Shown here: positions 12,471 to 22,230 of the stretch, in pieces
Position numbering within the stretch: the first letter of the stretch is position 1
Layout of the letters: each line of letters begins with the position of its first letter
Assembly (NCBI GenBank): GCA_963678705.1
Contig: OY783208.1
Location: 22,222,207-22,286,206, forward strand
Source: Panorpa germanica
Lineage: Eukaryota > Arthropoda > Insecta > Mecoptera > Panorpidae
Length of the DNA stretch: 64,000 nt
Reading direction: 5' to 3'
Position numbers and translations under genes: made by a program
Notes under the pieces: generated by a model
What the model saw: only the letters and a program-made list of their open reading frames with translations
The model's database searches: none
What the model was told of the DNA's origin: nothing

Positions 12471-13298
12471 TTAGAGGAAGCAATTTATAATAATCCACAA
12501 ATCGTATAAACGCAACAAAATAACAATGTTATTAAAATAATTATAAAATAAGGCAATTTGATTATTGCCTATGTCGTTGGCATTTAGAACCAAGTAGTTA
12601 TTAAGTGAATTACCAATTGAGATCAGGTTATGTAGGATATACCTTCGTAAGAGCGCCCAGTTCGAAGGCAATATTTGCCTACTCCTGGCATAAGGAGCGT
12701 TTATTTCGTTCTGTATGAAGGATAACATGTTTATCCTTGTCATACTTCTTATGTAGGCATTGTTCAACCACCAAATTCTAACTATACGACCAGTTCTTGG
12801 CACTAAAATTACAAAAGCTGTGACAATTTGGTGAGGGTAGTCATCATGCTCCACTTGAAGCAGCACAAACTCATCGTTGCACTCGATTCTTGCTGTACGT
12901 CCACTGAGTACATAATTCGTCAGTCTGTTATCATCATGAGGGTCTTGTGGATGGGGTGGATTGCGCCCTATTGGATGTGATAGCACAAATTCTAGTTCGT
13001 GGCCGTCAACAAATCTTTCTAAGGGTTGAAGGATATAAGTCTCATGCCGGAAATGGCTGCGCTCCCCGTAGTATATCATGAGGAGCGGAGGACGACCGTC
13101 CAGATTTCTGTAAATGTGCCAATTGTACGTAAATTCATTCACTCGTCTGATTAGACCTTCTAATGGGGTAGCTTGGAGGAGCCTTATTCTTACTCCATCA
13201 GTTGTCGGTTGGACGAGTCTTGGTCGGCGGGTGTCGCACAAAGAGCACAACTCCTCAAAGACTAACTGCCAATTTTCAGTTGCCCGCGCTAACGCGTC
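12471..13298 (-). CDS. Terminal exon of an unrecognised gene
   Basis: A 275-codon open stretch begins directly after a strong acceptor (TTTCTTTCGCAG at 13,299-13,310, minus strand) with residues DALARATENWQLVFEE and ends at TAA. There is no in-frame ATG near its start, so it is a last exon and upstream exons are missing. It is clearly richer in G+C than its surroundings, which supports real coding. The residues are mixed, Arg-rich and without low complexity; it has a CSLC pair near the start and a hydrophobic C-terminus (about the last 40 residues). I do not recognise the family. Nothing in the neighbourhood indicates its function. Confidence 0.55.
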   Translation of the reverse strand, partial: DALARATENWQLVFEELCSLCDTRRPRLVQPTTDGVRIRLLQATPLEGLIRRVNEFTYNWHIYRNLDGRPPLLMIYYGERSHFRHETYILQPLERFVDGHELEFVLSHPIGRNPPHPQDPHDDNRLTNYVLSGRTARIECNDEFVLLQVEHDDYPHQIVTAFVILVPRTGRIVRIWWLNNAYIRSMTRINMLSFIQNEINAPYARSRQILPSNWALLRRYILHNLISIGNSLNNYLVLNANDIGNNQIALFYNYFNNIVILLRLYDLWIIINCFL

Positions 13299-13499
13299 CT
13301 GCGAAAGAAATTATAATGTTTGCTAATTAATTTTGTATGGTGGTTCGAAATGGCTCAATAAATATTTTTCAAAATTACTTATTTATAGAGAGAATTTCCG
13401 CGCTACCGAATTTTACCCTTAATTTTCTGGAAACTTGTAATTTTGAAAATAAAATTGGGCTTATTTTATTCCGTAAAATGTATAAACTTGATAAGAATT

Positions 13500-13912
13500 A
13501 ATGCAGGTGAAAGAGCGATAAAATATGAAGAGAAAATGAGCAGTGCTGAAAGCAAAATTGTAAAGAAAATAAAAGAGGAAAGTATAAAGAAGGGGGGGGG
13601 GGGGTAGAGTCTCGAAAAAGAGTATTTTGAAAGGAATGGAATGGTGATCGAGGAGGCAGAGAGAAGAAGAGAAGGAGGCGCAAGTGTGGAAGAGGAGCTA
13701 AGGAGAAGGGATAAGGAGATACAGCAACAGGAAAGAACGGGAAAAATCGAGAAAAGCAATTACAATAAAAGATATAAAAGGATTTGGGAAGTAATATACC
13801 TCAGTACTTAATAGAAAAAGACATAAAAAACATAAGAAGGACAGCAAGGTTTAGATTGGGAAATGAGGAAGAAGGAAACAGATACTGGGAAAAGAGTGAG
13901 GAATTTTATATA
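13500..13912 (+). mobile_element. Non-LTR retrotransposon reverse-transcriptase C-terminal fragment, decayed
   Basis: The plus strand encodes a YNKRYKRIW-type motif, followed after a frameshift by TARFRLGNEEEGNRYWEKSE. This matches the reverse-transcriptase C-terminal region of the insect LINE seen at 26.1-26.9 kb. A G homopolymer interrupts the 5' part near 13,593-13,606. The fragment stops before the cysteine motif. Confidence 0.65.
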
Positions 13913-14327
13913 ATAAAATTTATATATTTTATATAAAATATCGTTATTTTAGATAAATTAGAGCATAGAAATAATATGTGAACTGAACATTTGAAAATAC
14001 AGAGCGCAGTTAGAATACTGGACCTTTATATACGTTAATTTAAATTTAAATTAATACATGTTTTGAATTTATATGTGCGGTTTATCCCTTTTGAAAATTA
14101 TAATGAAGAGGAATGTTTTCAGATATATTTTGTTACCTTGTAACCTTCTAAGTTCGGTTTTAACAACATACGCCATCATACATTTAATAAGTTCGTAATT
14201 ATTACGACTTCTATGCAAAGACAAAGATATAATACGAGTGCTTCGTTTACCTATAAATTTAAAACTCGTATAGATACAACTAATTTATTATATACTCTCT
14301 TATTTTTCAACATAGTGTCATTTACTT

Positions 14328-14640
14328 TTTATTTATTTATTTATTTGCCTTGACTTTTATTCGTCATAGCCACCATCAAACATTTTTTTTACATATTTAA
14401 CATATTATAATTCTATTTTACAAATTTCTAAATATTTAAATAATTCACTAATTAATTTTGAAACACTTAACAAAAATTTAGTATTAACAGGAAAAGTTTT
14501 AATCACATCTAATATTTCACTATTGAATTTTGATCATTCTAAACTATAATTTATGCATTCAAATATAACATGATCTAAAATTCCTTCTTTACAACATTGG
14601 CATCTATCGTCTGATTTAATATTAATTTTGTACAGGTGAG
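14328..14640 (-). mobile_element. 3' end of a second type of non-LTR retrotransposon
   Basis: On the minus strand the frame reads RCQCCKEGILDHVIFEC, a cysteine-histidine motif typical of LINE ORF2 C-termini. It continues with one in-frame stop to a terminal stop, then a short UTR ending in AAATAAATAAATAAAT. This tail differs from that of the LINE at 26 kb, so a second family is present. Confidence 0.7.
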
Positions 14641-14783
14641 CTGGACAGGTGAGTTTTACAATGATTACTTTTGATTTTGATTATAGTTGATATAATTTTG
14701 CGGGACTCATTTCTGAATCATCTTTTCTTTTCATCTTAGTGTCATTTAAATTTAAGCATCTGTCAAAACATTTCTTCAATTTT

Positions 14784-14930
14784 CAAATTCCTTCTGCATA
14801 AGACTCGTCTCAGACAGAATTTCGGGTAACGTTGAGAAAGCTCCGACATTGTTTATTCTCACCAACGGATTACAGAAGGCTATAAGTGTTAGTTCATCCT
14901 CACTAAAAAGGTTAGGTCGTGTACAGCAGA
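14784..14930 (-). other. Possible coding stretch, unassigned
   Basis: On the minus strand, after a possible acceptor (CCTTTTTAG), an open frame reads EDELTLIAFCNPLVRINNVG and on to about 45 residues before a stop. Its composition is protein-like, but no donor is clear and the family is unknown. It could be an upstream exon of the gene ending at 12,471, or a relic. Confidence 0.25.
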
Positions 14931-15780
14931 TAATTCACGATGAATGATTTCTACTAACAGATTTTTTGCTCACAAAAATCTTAACGCAACACGCACCTCA
15001 CATTTGACGGAATTTCTTATTGCAGTACTTATTTTATCAGGTTGTTATTAGCAAACGCGCTACAGTACCATGCTCCCAGATGCCCCCCTCCCCTCCCCCC
15101 GACACACTGCTCTTAGCGCTACTCAACAACGACTGTTAGATTTTGAACAACTCTAGAAATTGTTCATTTATCAATGTAATAAACGGTCTTTCAACAAGAC
15201 ATGTTATTTTAACGCAATATTTTCGTAGAAATAGATAGATATCTATCAAATCTCATTACTGCATGAATGTTTCAACATTTAGTTGAAATGAATCTAAATT
15301 TTCTACAAAAATAAATCATTTTCAAACAAACTTAATTTCTTCCTTGTAAAATATACAGTACTTTTATAAATTCCTCATCCGGCGCTATATTCAGGTTTTA
15401 CGGGGCACTCACTATAGGGATTAAGGATAACTGTTGCAATTAATACCGGCCACCCCTAAAAGATGTCACCCTACTATTAATAACGTGAATGTACCAATCT
15501 GTATACTTATATAACATTATACAACTGTTTGGAACTCACTGATACGTACTAACTCTTGGAGTAATACAGCGGGATGGAAGGATACAAGGGTGAAGAAAAC
15601 AGCAAAGAGGGGGGAGGGGTAAGAACGTATTTATTTGGGTTTACAACACCATTTATTATTTACGGCATTAAATGTAGTTAAAGATGGAATAATCCATGAG
15701 GTCATTTGATATAATAAAAATCAAACATTTATCCATTGTTGAAGGAAAATTTATCCATCTCTGGAATCATCCATCAATTT

Positions 15781-16950
15781 TCATTTCGCTCCAAATGAAT
15801 AATTATTAGAACTAATTTTATTTGGAAAGATAGGGTTTTTCCCTACTTTATTAGAATTATTTTTATTTGGAAAGATAGGGTTTTTCCCTACTTTATTAGA
15901 AATATTACGTTCATCGCTGGAACCTTTTTTATTTGGAATTGAATTATATTGTGCACTATTAGAATTATTTTTATTTGGAAAGATAGGATTTTTACCTACT
16001 TTATTAGAAATATTACGTTCATCTTTGGAACCTTTTTTATTTGGAAAGCTAGGGGGGTACCCTACTTTATTGGAATTCAATTGATTTGAAATATTTTGTT
16101 CACTAGAACTTTTTTTAATGGGAATTGAATTATTTAAGAATTGATATTTATCAATATTTGGTTCATTTGTATTTATTTTATATTCGGAACCGTATAACAA
16201 TATTTTATTGTCTTTAAAATTTAACAAGGCATTTGTCTTGTTAAGGAAATCCATACCAAGTAATCCATCGTATGGTACATTTGTATCATCGGGAATTACA
16301 TTTGTTGAAGATTTGTTTTGTCATATATTTACCTTTTGTGTAGGATAATAAACCTGTCATAATGAGAGCTCTTTCCTCATTAATTGCGATTGAATACGCT
16401 TCTTCTATTGTTCTAGGTTTAGCAGATCTTATCATACTAGCAATTCTATCATTAATAGCATAATGGAATTTATTTAAAGCACAATTTTTAATACTCTCTA
16501 TTTTTATTTCACTGCGCCGATTAAAGAAAACATTGTTTCTTGCAATTTATTATAGAATTCTGCAATTGACTCGCCTTTGGCTTGTTTTATATCAGATAAG
16601 TCATGTTCTAATTCCGCGAGATTCTTACGCCTACCAAGGAAGGAATCAACTAAGTGTGTTGTTAGTTCTTCAAACGTATTGAATGTTAGGTACGTAGTCA
16701 CTTGAGTAATGGAATAATTTAATACGCGCTTCGCGAGATTTTCATCTTTCCCACATGCTTCTTTAGCAAAGGTTAAATCTCTAATGAATTTACTTAGATA
16801 CAATTCATTACCATCATATTCTTTGACGAATCTAATTATTTCATTGAAAGGGGGTAAACTACTAGAAGTAGTAGATGCTGGTACTGAATCTATAGGCATT
16901 TTGGCTTTGGCTTTACTTCGTGTGTTATAAATTTTAAAAGAATTTGACAA
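15781..16950 (-). pseudogene. Decayed LTR-retrotransposon gag-protease remnant with peptide repeats
   Basis: The 5' part (16,950-16,504) encodes a Gag-like helical protein, including ELYLSKFIRDLTFAKEAC. A one-base frameshift near 16,505 separates it from the rest of Gag (about 16,500-16,330). The next frame carries the C-terminal half of a retroviral-type aspartic protease (PYDGLLGMDFL). The catalytic half, zinc knuckle, reverse transcriptase and integrase are all absent, so there is a deletion. The last 100 residues are tandem peptides built on NKVGKNPIFPNK (four perfect or near-perfect copies), an unusual minisatellite in coding sequence. LTRs were not recognised. Confidence 0.65.
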
Positions 16951-17108
16951 AACTTTTTAGGAAATTATGGATTTATAGGGGGGAAGGATTGTGAGTTAGC
17001 AAAAAGAACAATACAACCATGCAATTTTAAACTAATGCGAAATCAAAAAACATCAAAATCACTTACATTAAGAAAATCATGTCGTTTTTCTTCGACAGTA
17101 CTGGTTGG
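16951..17108. other. Short spacer, no feature seen
   Basis: AT-rich sequence between the gag remnant and the LIM exon. No coding or repeat signal was recognised. Confidence 0.3.
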
Positions 17109-17378
17109 TTACGGGAAGTAGTTGCTGCTGGAGTGATCAGTTCCTAGGCTTCTAGCTTCTCTCGGGATTCTTGGAGTTTGTAAAGGGTAGATACCGCACC
17201 GTAGACTTCTTTGAGAATTTTCCACGTCGTTTTCCAAGGCGAACTTATCTTGGTAATCCTTTTGACAGTAAGGCATTCCTTCCTTCTCATAAAAAGATTC
17301 ACCTGACATTGGCTTCTTGCAAACTACGCAGACAAAATGATCCTCATGCCAATTAGAACCAATTGCAATGATGACTTT
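17109..17378 (-). CDS. Exon encoding the second half of a LIM domain (partial gene)
   Basis: After the acceptor TTTTTGTCTATGCAG the frame reads KVIIAIGSNWHEDHFVCVVC and KKPMSGESFYEKEGMPYC, the distal half of a paxillin-type LIM zinc-binding domain. LIM domains are protein-interaction modules of focal adhesions and the actin cytoskeleton. The first CxxC pair must lie in an upstream exon, and none is seen: a MITE-1 copy begins 20 bp upstream of the exon. The following 40 residues do not resemble a second LIM repeat and end in a stop. This may be a real terminal exon or a stranded duplicate. Confidence 0.5.
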   Translation of the reverse strand, partial: KVIIAIGSNWHEDHFVCVVCKKPMSGESFYEKEGMPYCQKDYQDKFALENDVENSQRSLRCGIYPLQTPRIPREARSLGTDHSSSNYFP

Positions 17379-17397
17379 CTGCATAGACAAAAAAACA

Positions 17398-17790
17398 CGT
17401 TAATAAATGTGTATTGGCGTGTCTATTTTATTAAATATCTAAATGTTGACGGAGATATAGCAATTAAAAGTTTGAATTGTTGTTTTAGCACTAGAAATGG
17501 TCAGCCACATTTGTATGACGTGACGACAGTTATTTGTTGAGTAGGTCAGTGCTGTGCCAATATTTTGTAGCTGTTGGTAGTCAAATAATCAAGTCAAGTC
17601 TAAGAATAATAAGTTTTTATTTTATTTAACCCTGCTAAGGCAGACATAATATTGAAATTTGATTGTTCCTTGAAATAGCTGTAAATAATATTTAATATTT
17701 TGATATATAAATACATATAGCAGAGATTTGTGATGTCTGCCGTAACAGGGTTAAATAAAATAAAAACTTAATATTCTTTGAATAATGTTT
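17398..17790 (+). mobile_element. MITE-1 copy with internal deletion
   Basis: It starts inside the family at TTAATAAATGTGTATTGG and ends near AGCAGAGATTTGTGATG. An inverted fragment of the family (GTCTGCCGTAACAGGG) follows directly to 17,790, forming a small composite. Confidence 0.75.
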
Positions 17791-17883
17791 TACAAAGCTT
17801 AAAAACTTATTACAGAAAAGTTTTTACAATATTTTTCTGTTTATATATGAATTCATTTTTTTTGTTTTTAGTATACCAGGACT

Positions 17884-18219
17884 ATGGATCCTCCATGTGA
17901 ATTTTACGATTTTGAAATAAAGGTAGAAGATGCTGCAGTAGAAGAAGATCTTGATCACCTGGAAATTTCTGAGACATTTATTTGTAACGAGTGTGTTAGA
18001 ATATTCAACACTAAAATAGAAATCAAAAGACAAATAAAGGAGCATTTTAGAAAAAAAAAATATTCTTGTACAACTTGCTCGAAAAAGTTTAGGTTATTAA
18101 GATATTTAAATGAACATAAAAAAACACATTCAGATTTAAAGTTATATCCCTGTGGTTATTGTCACAAAAACTTTAAAAGTGCACAAACTCTAAAAAATCA
18201 TCTCAAACGACACACATAA
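17884..18219 (+). CDS. Small C2H2 zinc-finger protein (111 aa)
   Basis: A likely nuclear DNA-binding protein. The ATG follows an acceptor (TTTTTTGTTTTTAG, 17,860-17,873). The N-terminus is acidic (FEIKVEDAAVEED). Finger 1 (ICNECVRIF, ending QIKEHF) is imperfect, finger 2 (YSCTTCSKKF, ending HKKTH) is complete, and finger 3 (YPCGYCHKNF, ending HLKRH) ends the protein. The DLKLYPC linker echoes the LGLKPF linkers of the 42-64 kb cluster. The upstream block TTACAGAAAAGTTTTTACA recurs before zinc-finger gene C, so this is probably an outlying family member. A hAT element begins two bases after its stop codon. Confidence 0.7.
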   Translation: MDPPCEFYDFEIKVEDAAVEEDLDHLEISETFICNECVRIFNTKIEIKRQIKEHFRKKKYSCTTCSKKFRLLRYLNEHKKTHSDLKLYPCGYCHKNFKSAQTLKNHLKRHT

Positions 18220-18220
18220 T

Positions 18221-19726
18221 CAGGGCCGTCTTTAACCTATTGGAGGCCCTGGGCATGTTAGGATAATGGGGCCCCTATGACTTTGACAGAACACTATTTT
18301 GTTAGAATAGACAAAGAAACTAGATAAACAAGGTTAAATATTTATTTTTATTAACAATCACATGAAACGAATAGATAAATGTAATACAGTCCACAAAATT
18401 AACTCTTTTAACATTTACAGATTAGTGCTTAAAAATCTATGTTATTTGAAGAGGAACCCTTCTAGATTTCAGATGGGCAAAATCGTTAATCACTTCTTCA
18501 AAATCTATGCTTTTTAGCACATCAGATTCTATGGACATCAGCGACAAATTGGTTAATCTCTCTTGAAGCATTGTACTTCTTAATTCATTTTTAATTCTTC
18601 TTAATTTGGAGAAGGAGCGTTCTCCACTGCAGTTAGTTACCATCATGCTTAAAAAGATTCTCAATGCGATTTCTACATTTGGAAATGTGTCTTCAATTTT
18701 GTTTTCTTTCAAAAGTTGATATATTTTTAATATACAATCCTTATTTTCACTGTCATCAATTTTCAAGTATTCTGTTAAATGCAAACATTCTATTTCTGAC
18801 TCTTTCTCATTAATATCTTCATAATAAAATTCAGCAAATTCTTTGCAACTTTGTCTCAACTCTTCAGAATTGAGAGTTTTCAAGCGAAAAAATAAATCAA
18901 AACGTTTACTGATATTCTTATACGAACTTAATCGCTGTTTAGACGTCGAAAAAAAATTCTCAAGGACATCCACACAATTTGTTCATGGAAACTCAAGGTA
19001 TTAAGAAGGAGGATTTGGATCCATCATACCACACTTATTTAGTACGAAAAGAATCGTCATGTTGCGAATGCCTTCTCTGTCTATATTGCGAATGGATATT
19101 TGACAAATTATTGTTTTTATGTAGAATATACGGAAGTAATAATGAAGAAGTCTTCATTTATAATAAAAAAACCTCAATGTTTTTTTAAAGGTACATTGAA
19201 AATCTTATTCGGGATGTCAAAAATTTTTTTTTGTGAAAGTTTGACCCCTTAAAATCAAAATTAACAGGTCTATCATCGCAATTTTAGATTTTTATTCTTC
19301 TTTCAAATTCTGTTTTAAGAACTTCTAAACCATCAAGCTAAAAAAATTGAACTATATTTATGCTTATAGGAAATTAAATGCTCTACAAAAAATGATGAGT
19401 GTACTACTGATGATTTTTCTTTAAAATGGGTATGTGCTTAGTATACCATTATATATTTAAATTTATCTAAGCATGCTGAAGTCGGAAAGCTTAATTTTTG
19501 GGCGAGAGTAGAATAGCTTCGCGCATTTACGAGTAAAAGCGAGTAAGTTGGTATTTTAGTCAGTAATTTAGGTTCGATTTCTTCGAATCAAATAAGTTTT
19601 TTGGTAATAAATATTGGTTATCGTTTGATGATCTGACAGGAACTTTGTATTTGATCTGAGGGGGGCCCTATCGATCGCGGGGCCCTGGGCACTTGCCCAA
19701 AGTGCCCAATGGGAAAGAGGGGTCTG
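18221..19726. mobile_element. hAT transposon, internally reduced, with 8-bp target duplication
   Basis: The left end is CAGGGCCGTCTTTAAC. The right end, read inward, is CAGACCCCTCTTTCCC, followed by matching GGGCAC/GGCCC blocks. The 8-bp direct repeat CACATAAT flanks it exactly (18,213-18,220 and 19,727-19,734), which is diagnostic for hAT insertion. At 1.5 kb it is shorter than a typical autonomous element and keeps only the end of the transposase gene. Confidence 0.9.
18437..18973 (-). pseudogene. hAT transposase C-terminal fragment
   Basis: A 178-residue frame ending with the hAT dimerisation region: NVEIALRIFLSMMVTNCSGE, then RSFSKLRRIKNELRSTM and LTNLSLMSIE. The hAT/ZMYM1-like family normally has several hundred residues more, including the BED finger and the catalytic core. 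Those are deleted here, so it is not an active transposase. Confidence 0.85.
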
Positions 19727-19973
19727 CACATAATGGGATTTGCTTCAATATCAGACATTTCTTTAGATGCCTCAAGGTAGTTGTATCGTGGAATGACTTT
19801 CATTAATTATAAGACATATTGACCTCAGGTCGATTAAAATTTACCACTCCACCTTAAGTCATCTTGTTTAAATAATATAATAAAATTAGTATTATCTCGT
19901 ATCAACTGTTTTGGAACTTTGCTATATGTCTGACATAAGTAAAAACAGTCTATGTAATTGTGACGACATTTAG

Positions 19974-20372
19974 TCCGTATCCAAAAAACTTCCGTTAAAG
20001 CTACGTAAACGAGCTCTTACTGATGTTAATTTAAGAAAATATGCAAAGAAATTAAATATTCCTCACTTTAGAGGGGTATTTATGAGAAATAACTTACATA
20101 AAAAAAATTTATTAAATGAGACTGGTATTATAAATTTAGATGATAAGACATCAGCAGGAACACATTGGGTAGCTTACATAAAAAGAAATAAACATATTTT
20201 ATACTTTGATAGTTTTGGTAATTTAAAACCCCCAATAGAAGCAATTCAATACTTTGGTATCAATAATAATATCCAATATAACTATGATAGATTTCAAAAA
20301 TTTAATACTGTGAATTGTGGACATTTATGTTTAAATTGTTTGTATTTTAATTATGTAATTTTTAATAAATAA
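19974..20372 (+). pseudogene. Adenain-like cysteine protease of a Polinton/Maverick element
   Basis: Polinton elements carry an adenovirus-type maturation protease. The frame is open from 19,974, with the first ATG at 20,082. Counting from that Met, the active-site set is visible: His28 (GTHWVAY), Asp43 (YFDSFGN), Gln72 and Cys79 (NCGHLCL), with the Gln-Cys spacing of seven seen in adenain. The stretch upstream of the ATG also looks like protease, so the annotated Met is probably internal and the true start is lost. Polymerase, integrase and packaging ATPase genes are absent. It is the remnant of an endogenous virus-like element. Confidence 0.75.
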
Positions 20373-20457
20373 TATAATGATATAAATACATGAGTTTTAT
20401 TGTCATTTCTTATTACTATTACTAAGCTTACCGTGAAAGGTTTATTCAAAAATAATA

Positions 20458-20874
20458 ATGTCTATGACATTTACAATTAATGGAAATGAATCTATATTAA
20501 GTGCAGATATTTTTCCACCAATAGATTTGCATGATGGAATATATGAATTGGGGATAGTAGACTTTCAAACATTTAATTCCATACCAAATATTGATGACAC
20601 CAACAATAAATTTTATTATGGAGATGGTAAAGTTGTTACAATACCAGTAGGTTCATATGAATTGGAGGATATTCAAGAATATTTAAGGTTAAACATGGGT
20701 GATTCTAGAGCAATAAAACACAACAGCGAATTTAAAGAAATATCTGATAAACAAATAAAAGAAGTATTTTTAAATTTAACCGCGAATACAAACACCCTCC
20801 AAAGTGAAATAATATGTTCTGAAAAAAATAGACTTTTCAAAAAAAAATTGTATTGCTTCATTACTAAGATTTAA
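20458..20874 (+). pseudogene. Polinton/Maverick capsid-type structural protein, frameshifted
   Basis: A 138-residue frame follows the protease by 85 bp on the same strand. Its opening (PPIDLHDGIYELGIVDFQTF and NSIPNIDDTNNKFYYG) is of the kind found in arthropod Polinton virion-protein genes, probably the minor capsid protein. An A-run near 20,837-20,846 shifts the frame, and coding-like sequence continues in another frame to about 20,920, where an unrelated repeat begins. An internal part also appears to be missing. It is a broken structural gene. The exact capsid type is inference. Confidence 0.5.
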
Positions 20875-20928
20875 TAAGCAAGTATTAGAACCTAATAAGT
20901 TACATGTACGTATGTTCGTTGTATTATA

Positions 20929-21456
20929 AAATATCACTTGAATATTCTTGTAAAAAATTGTCGGTAATACAGTTACCATGGTTTTGTTAGTTGTGTATTT
21001 ATAATTACATACATTTCAGGCGCTCAAATGAAATAATATAGTAGGTTATGAACCATGCTACTGTTTTGTATTTAAAATCGTCATTTATTAATTAATAATT
21101 TACTTACTCAAAAAAGCACGAAAGAGATATTTTACACAGTTATATCTCTATCAACTTTTGGATATTTATAAAATGTAAATGCCCAAGCCAATATTTCAAT
21201 AAATGTATGACTTGCCTCTACAACTTTTTCAATATAAACTTTTGTTTGTGAACATTAATAATGTAGAAGTCTGTTTTACCGACTGGGACAGATACGCAGT
21301 TCTGTTTCAATTAGAAGATATATTTGCTAACGCAGGGTCTAAACTTTTGACCAAACATCATTTAAATAAAATAAAAGTGAGGTTATGACAGTGACCTGTT
21401 TCCTATAACATAAATACTTGACAAAAATTGTTAATGATGGGAAATAAACGTTCTGA
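20929..21456 (+). repeat. 530-bp repeat, copy 1
   Basis: Nearly identical to 30,591-31,121. It truncates the Polinton remnant. It contains a 61-residue frame (starting MYDLPLQLFQYKLLF, 21,203-21,388) that is identical in both copies. The element class is unknown. Confidence 0.85.
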
Positions 21457-21605
21457 TACGTTCACACTGAGCATTTAAGGTTATGTTTTGATGTCATAGT
21501 CGTTCGGTATCCCGAACATGCCCGAAGTAAATATTCGTATTCAGACGCTTCTATTCACCGACACTAAACCGAATGAAGTTAGCTACAAGAACGTCAAATG
21601 TCCAA

Positions 21606-22230
21606 TGGGTTTGTGTCCTCATTTTTTAGGGGTCGATTTTTCAATTGTTGATTGAAATTGATGTTAATAAATGTGTATTGGCGTGTCTATTTTATTAAAT
21701 ATCTAAATATTGACGGAGATATAGCAATTAAAAGTTTGAATTGTAGTTTTAGCGCAAGAAATGGTTGGCCATATTTGTATGACGTGAAATGCATTTTAAC
21801 GTCACTTATTTGTTGAGTAGGTCAGTGCTGTGGTAATGTTTTGTAGCTGTTGGTAGTCGAATAATCAAATCAAGTCAAAGAATAATAAGTTTTTATTTTA
21901 TTTAACCCTGTTACGGCAGACATCATATTGAAATTTGATTGTTCCTTGAAATAGCTGTAAATAATATTTGATATTTTGATATATAAATACATATAGCAGA
22001 GATTTATGAGCTGTAAGGTTGGTAGCGGTTGTGATGTCATATGCATTTGGAATGTTGTACAACGTTGAATCCCTTTAATAATTAAAGAGACAAAATGACT
22101 TTTTTAATTGTTAATATCTCTTAACATATAACGAGTTATTAAAAAATAATTGAACATTTGAGGTTCTAGTAACTCACTTTATCAATATGTAGTACACTTT
22201 TATAGAAATTAAGACATAGGACACAAGCCC
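21606..22230 (+). mobile_element. MITE-1 copy, full length
   Basis: Both ends are present: GGGTTTGTGTCCTCATT at the left and AGGACACAAGCCC at the right. It is about 625 bp. It forms the inner edge of the right inverted arm. Confidence 0.85.
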
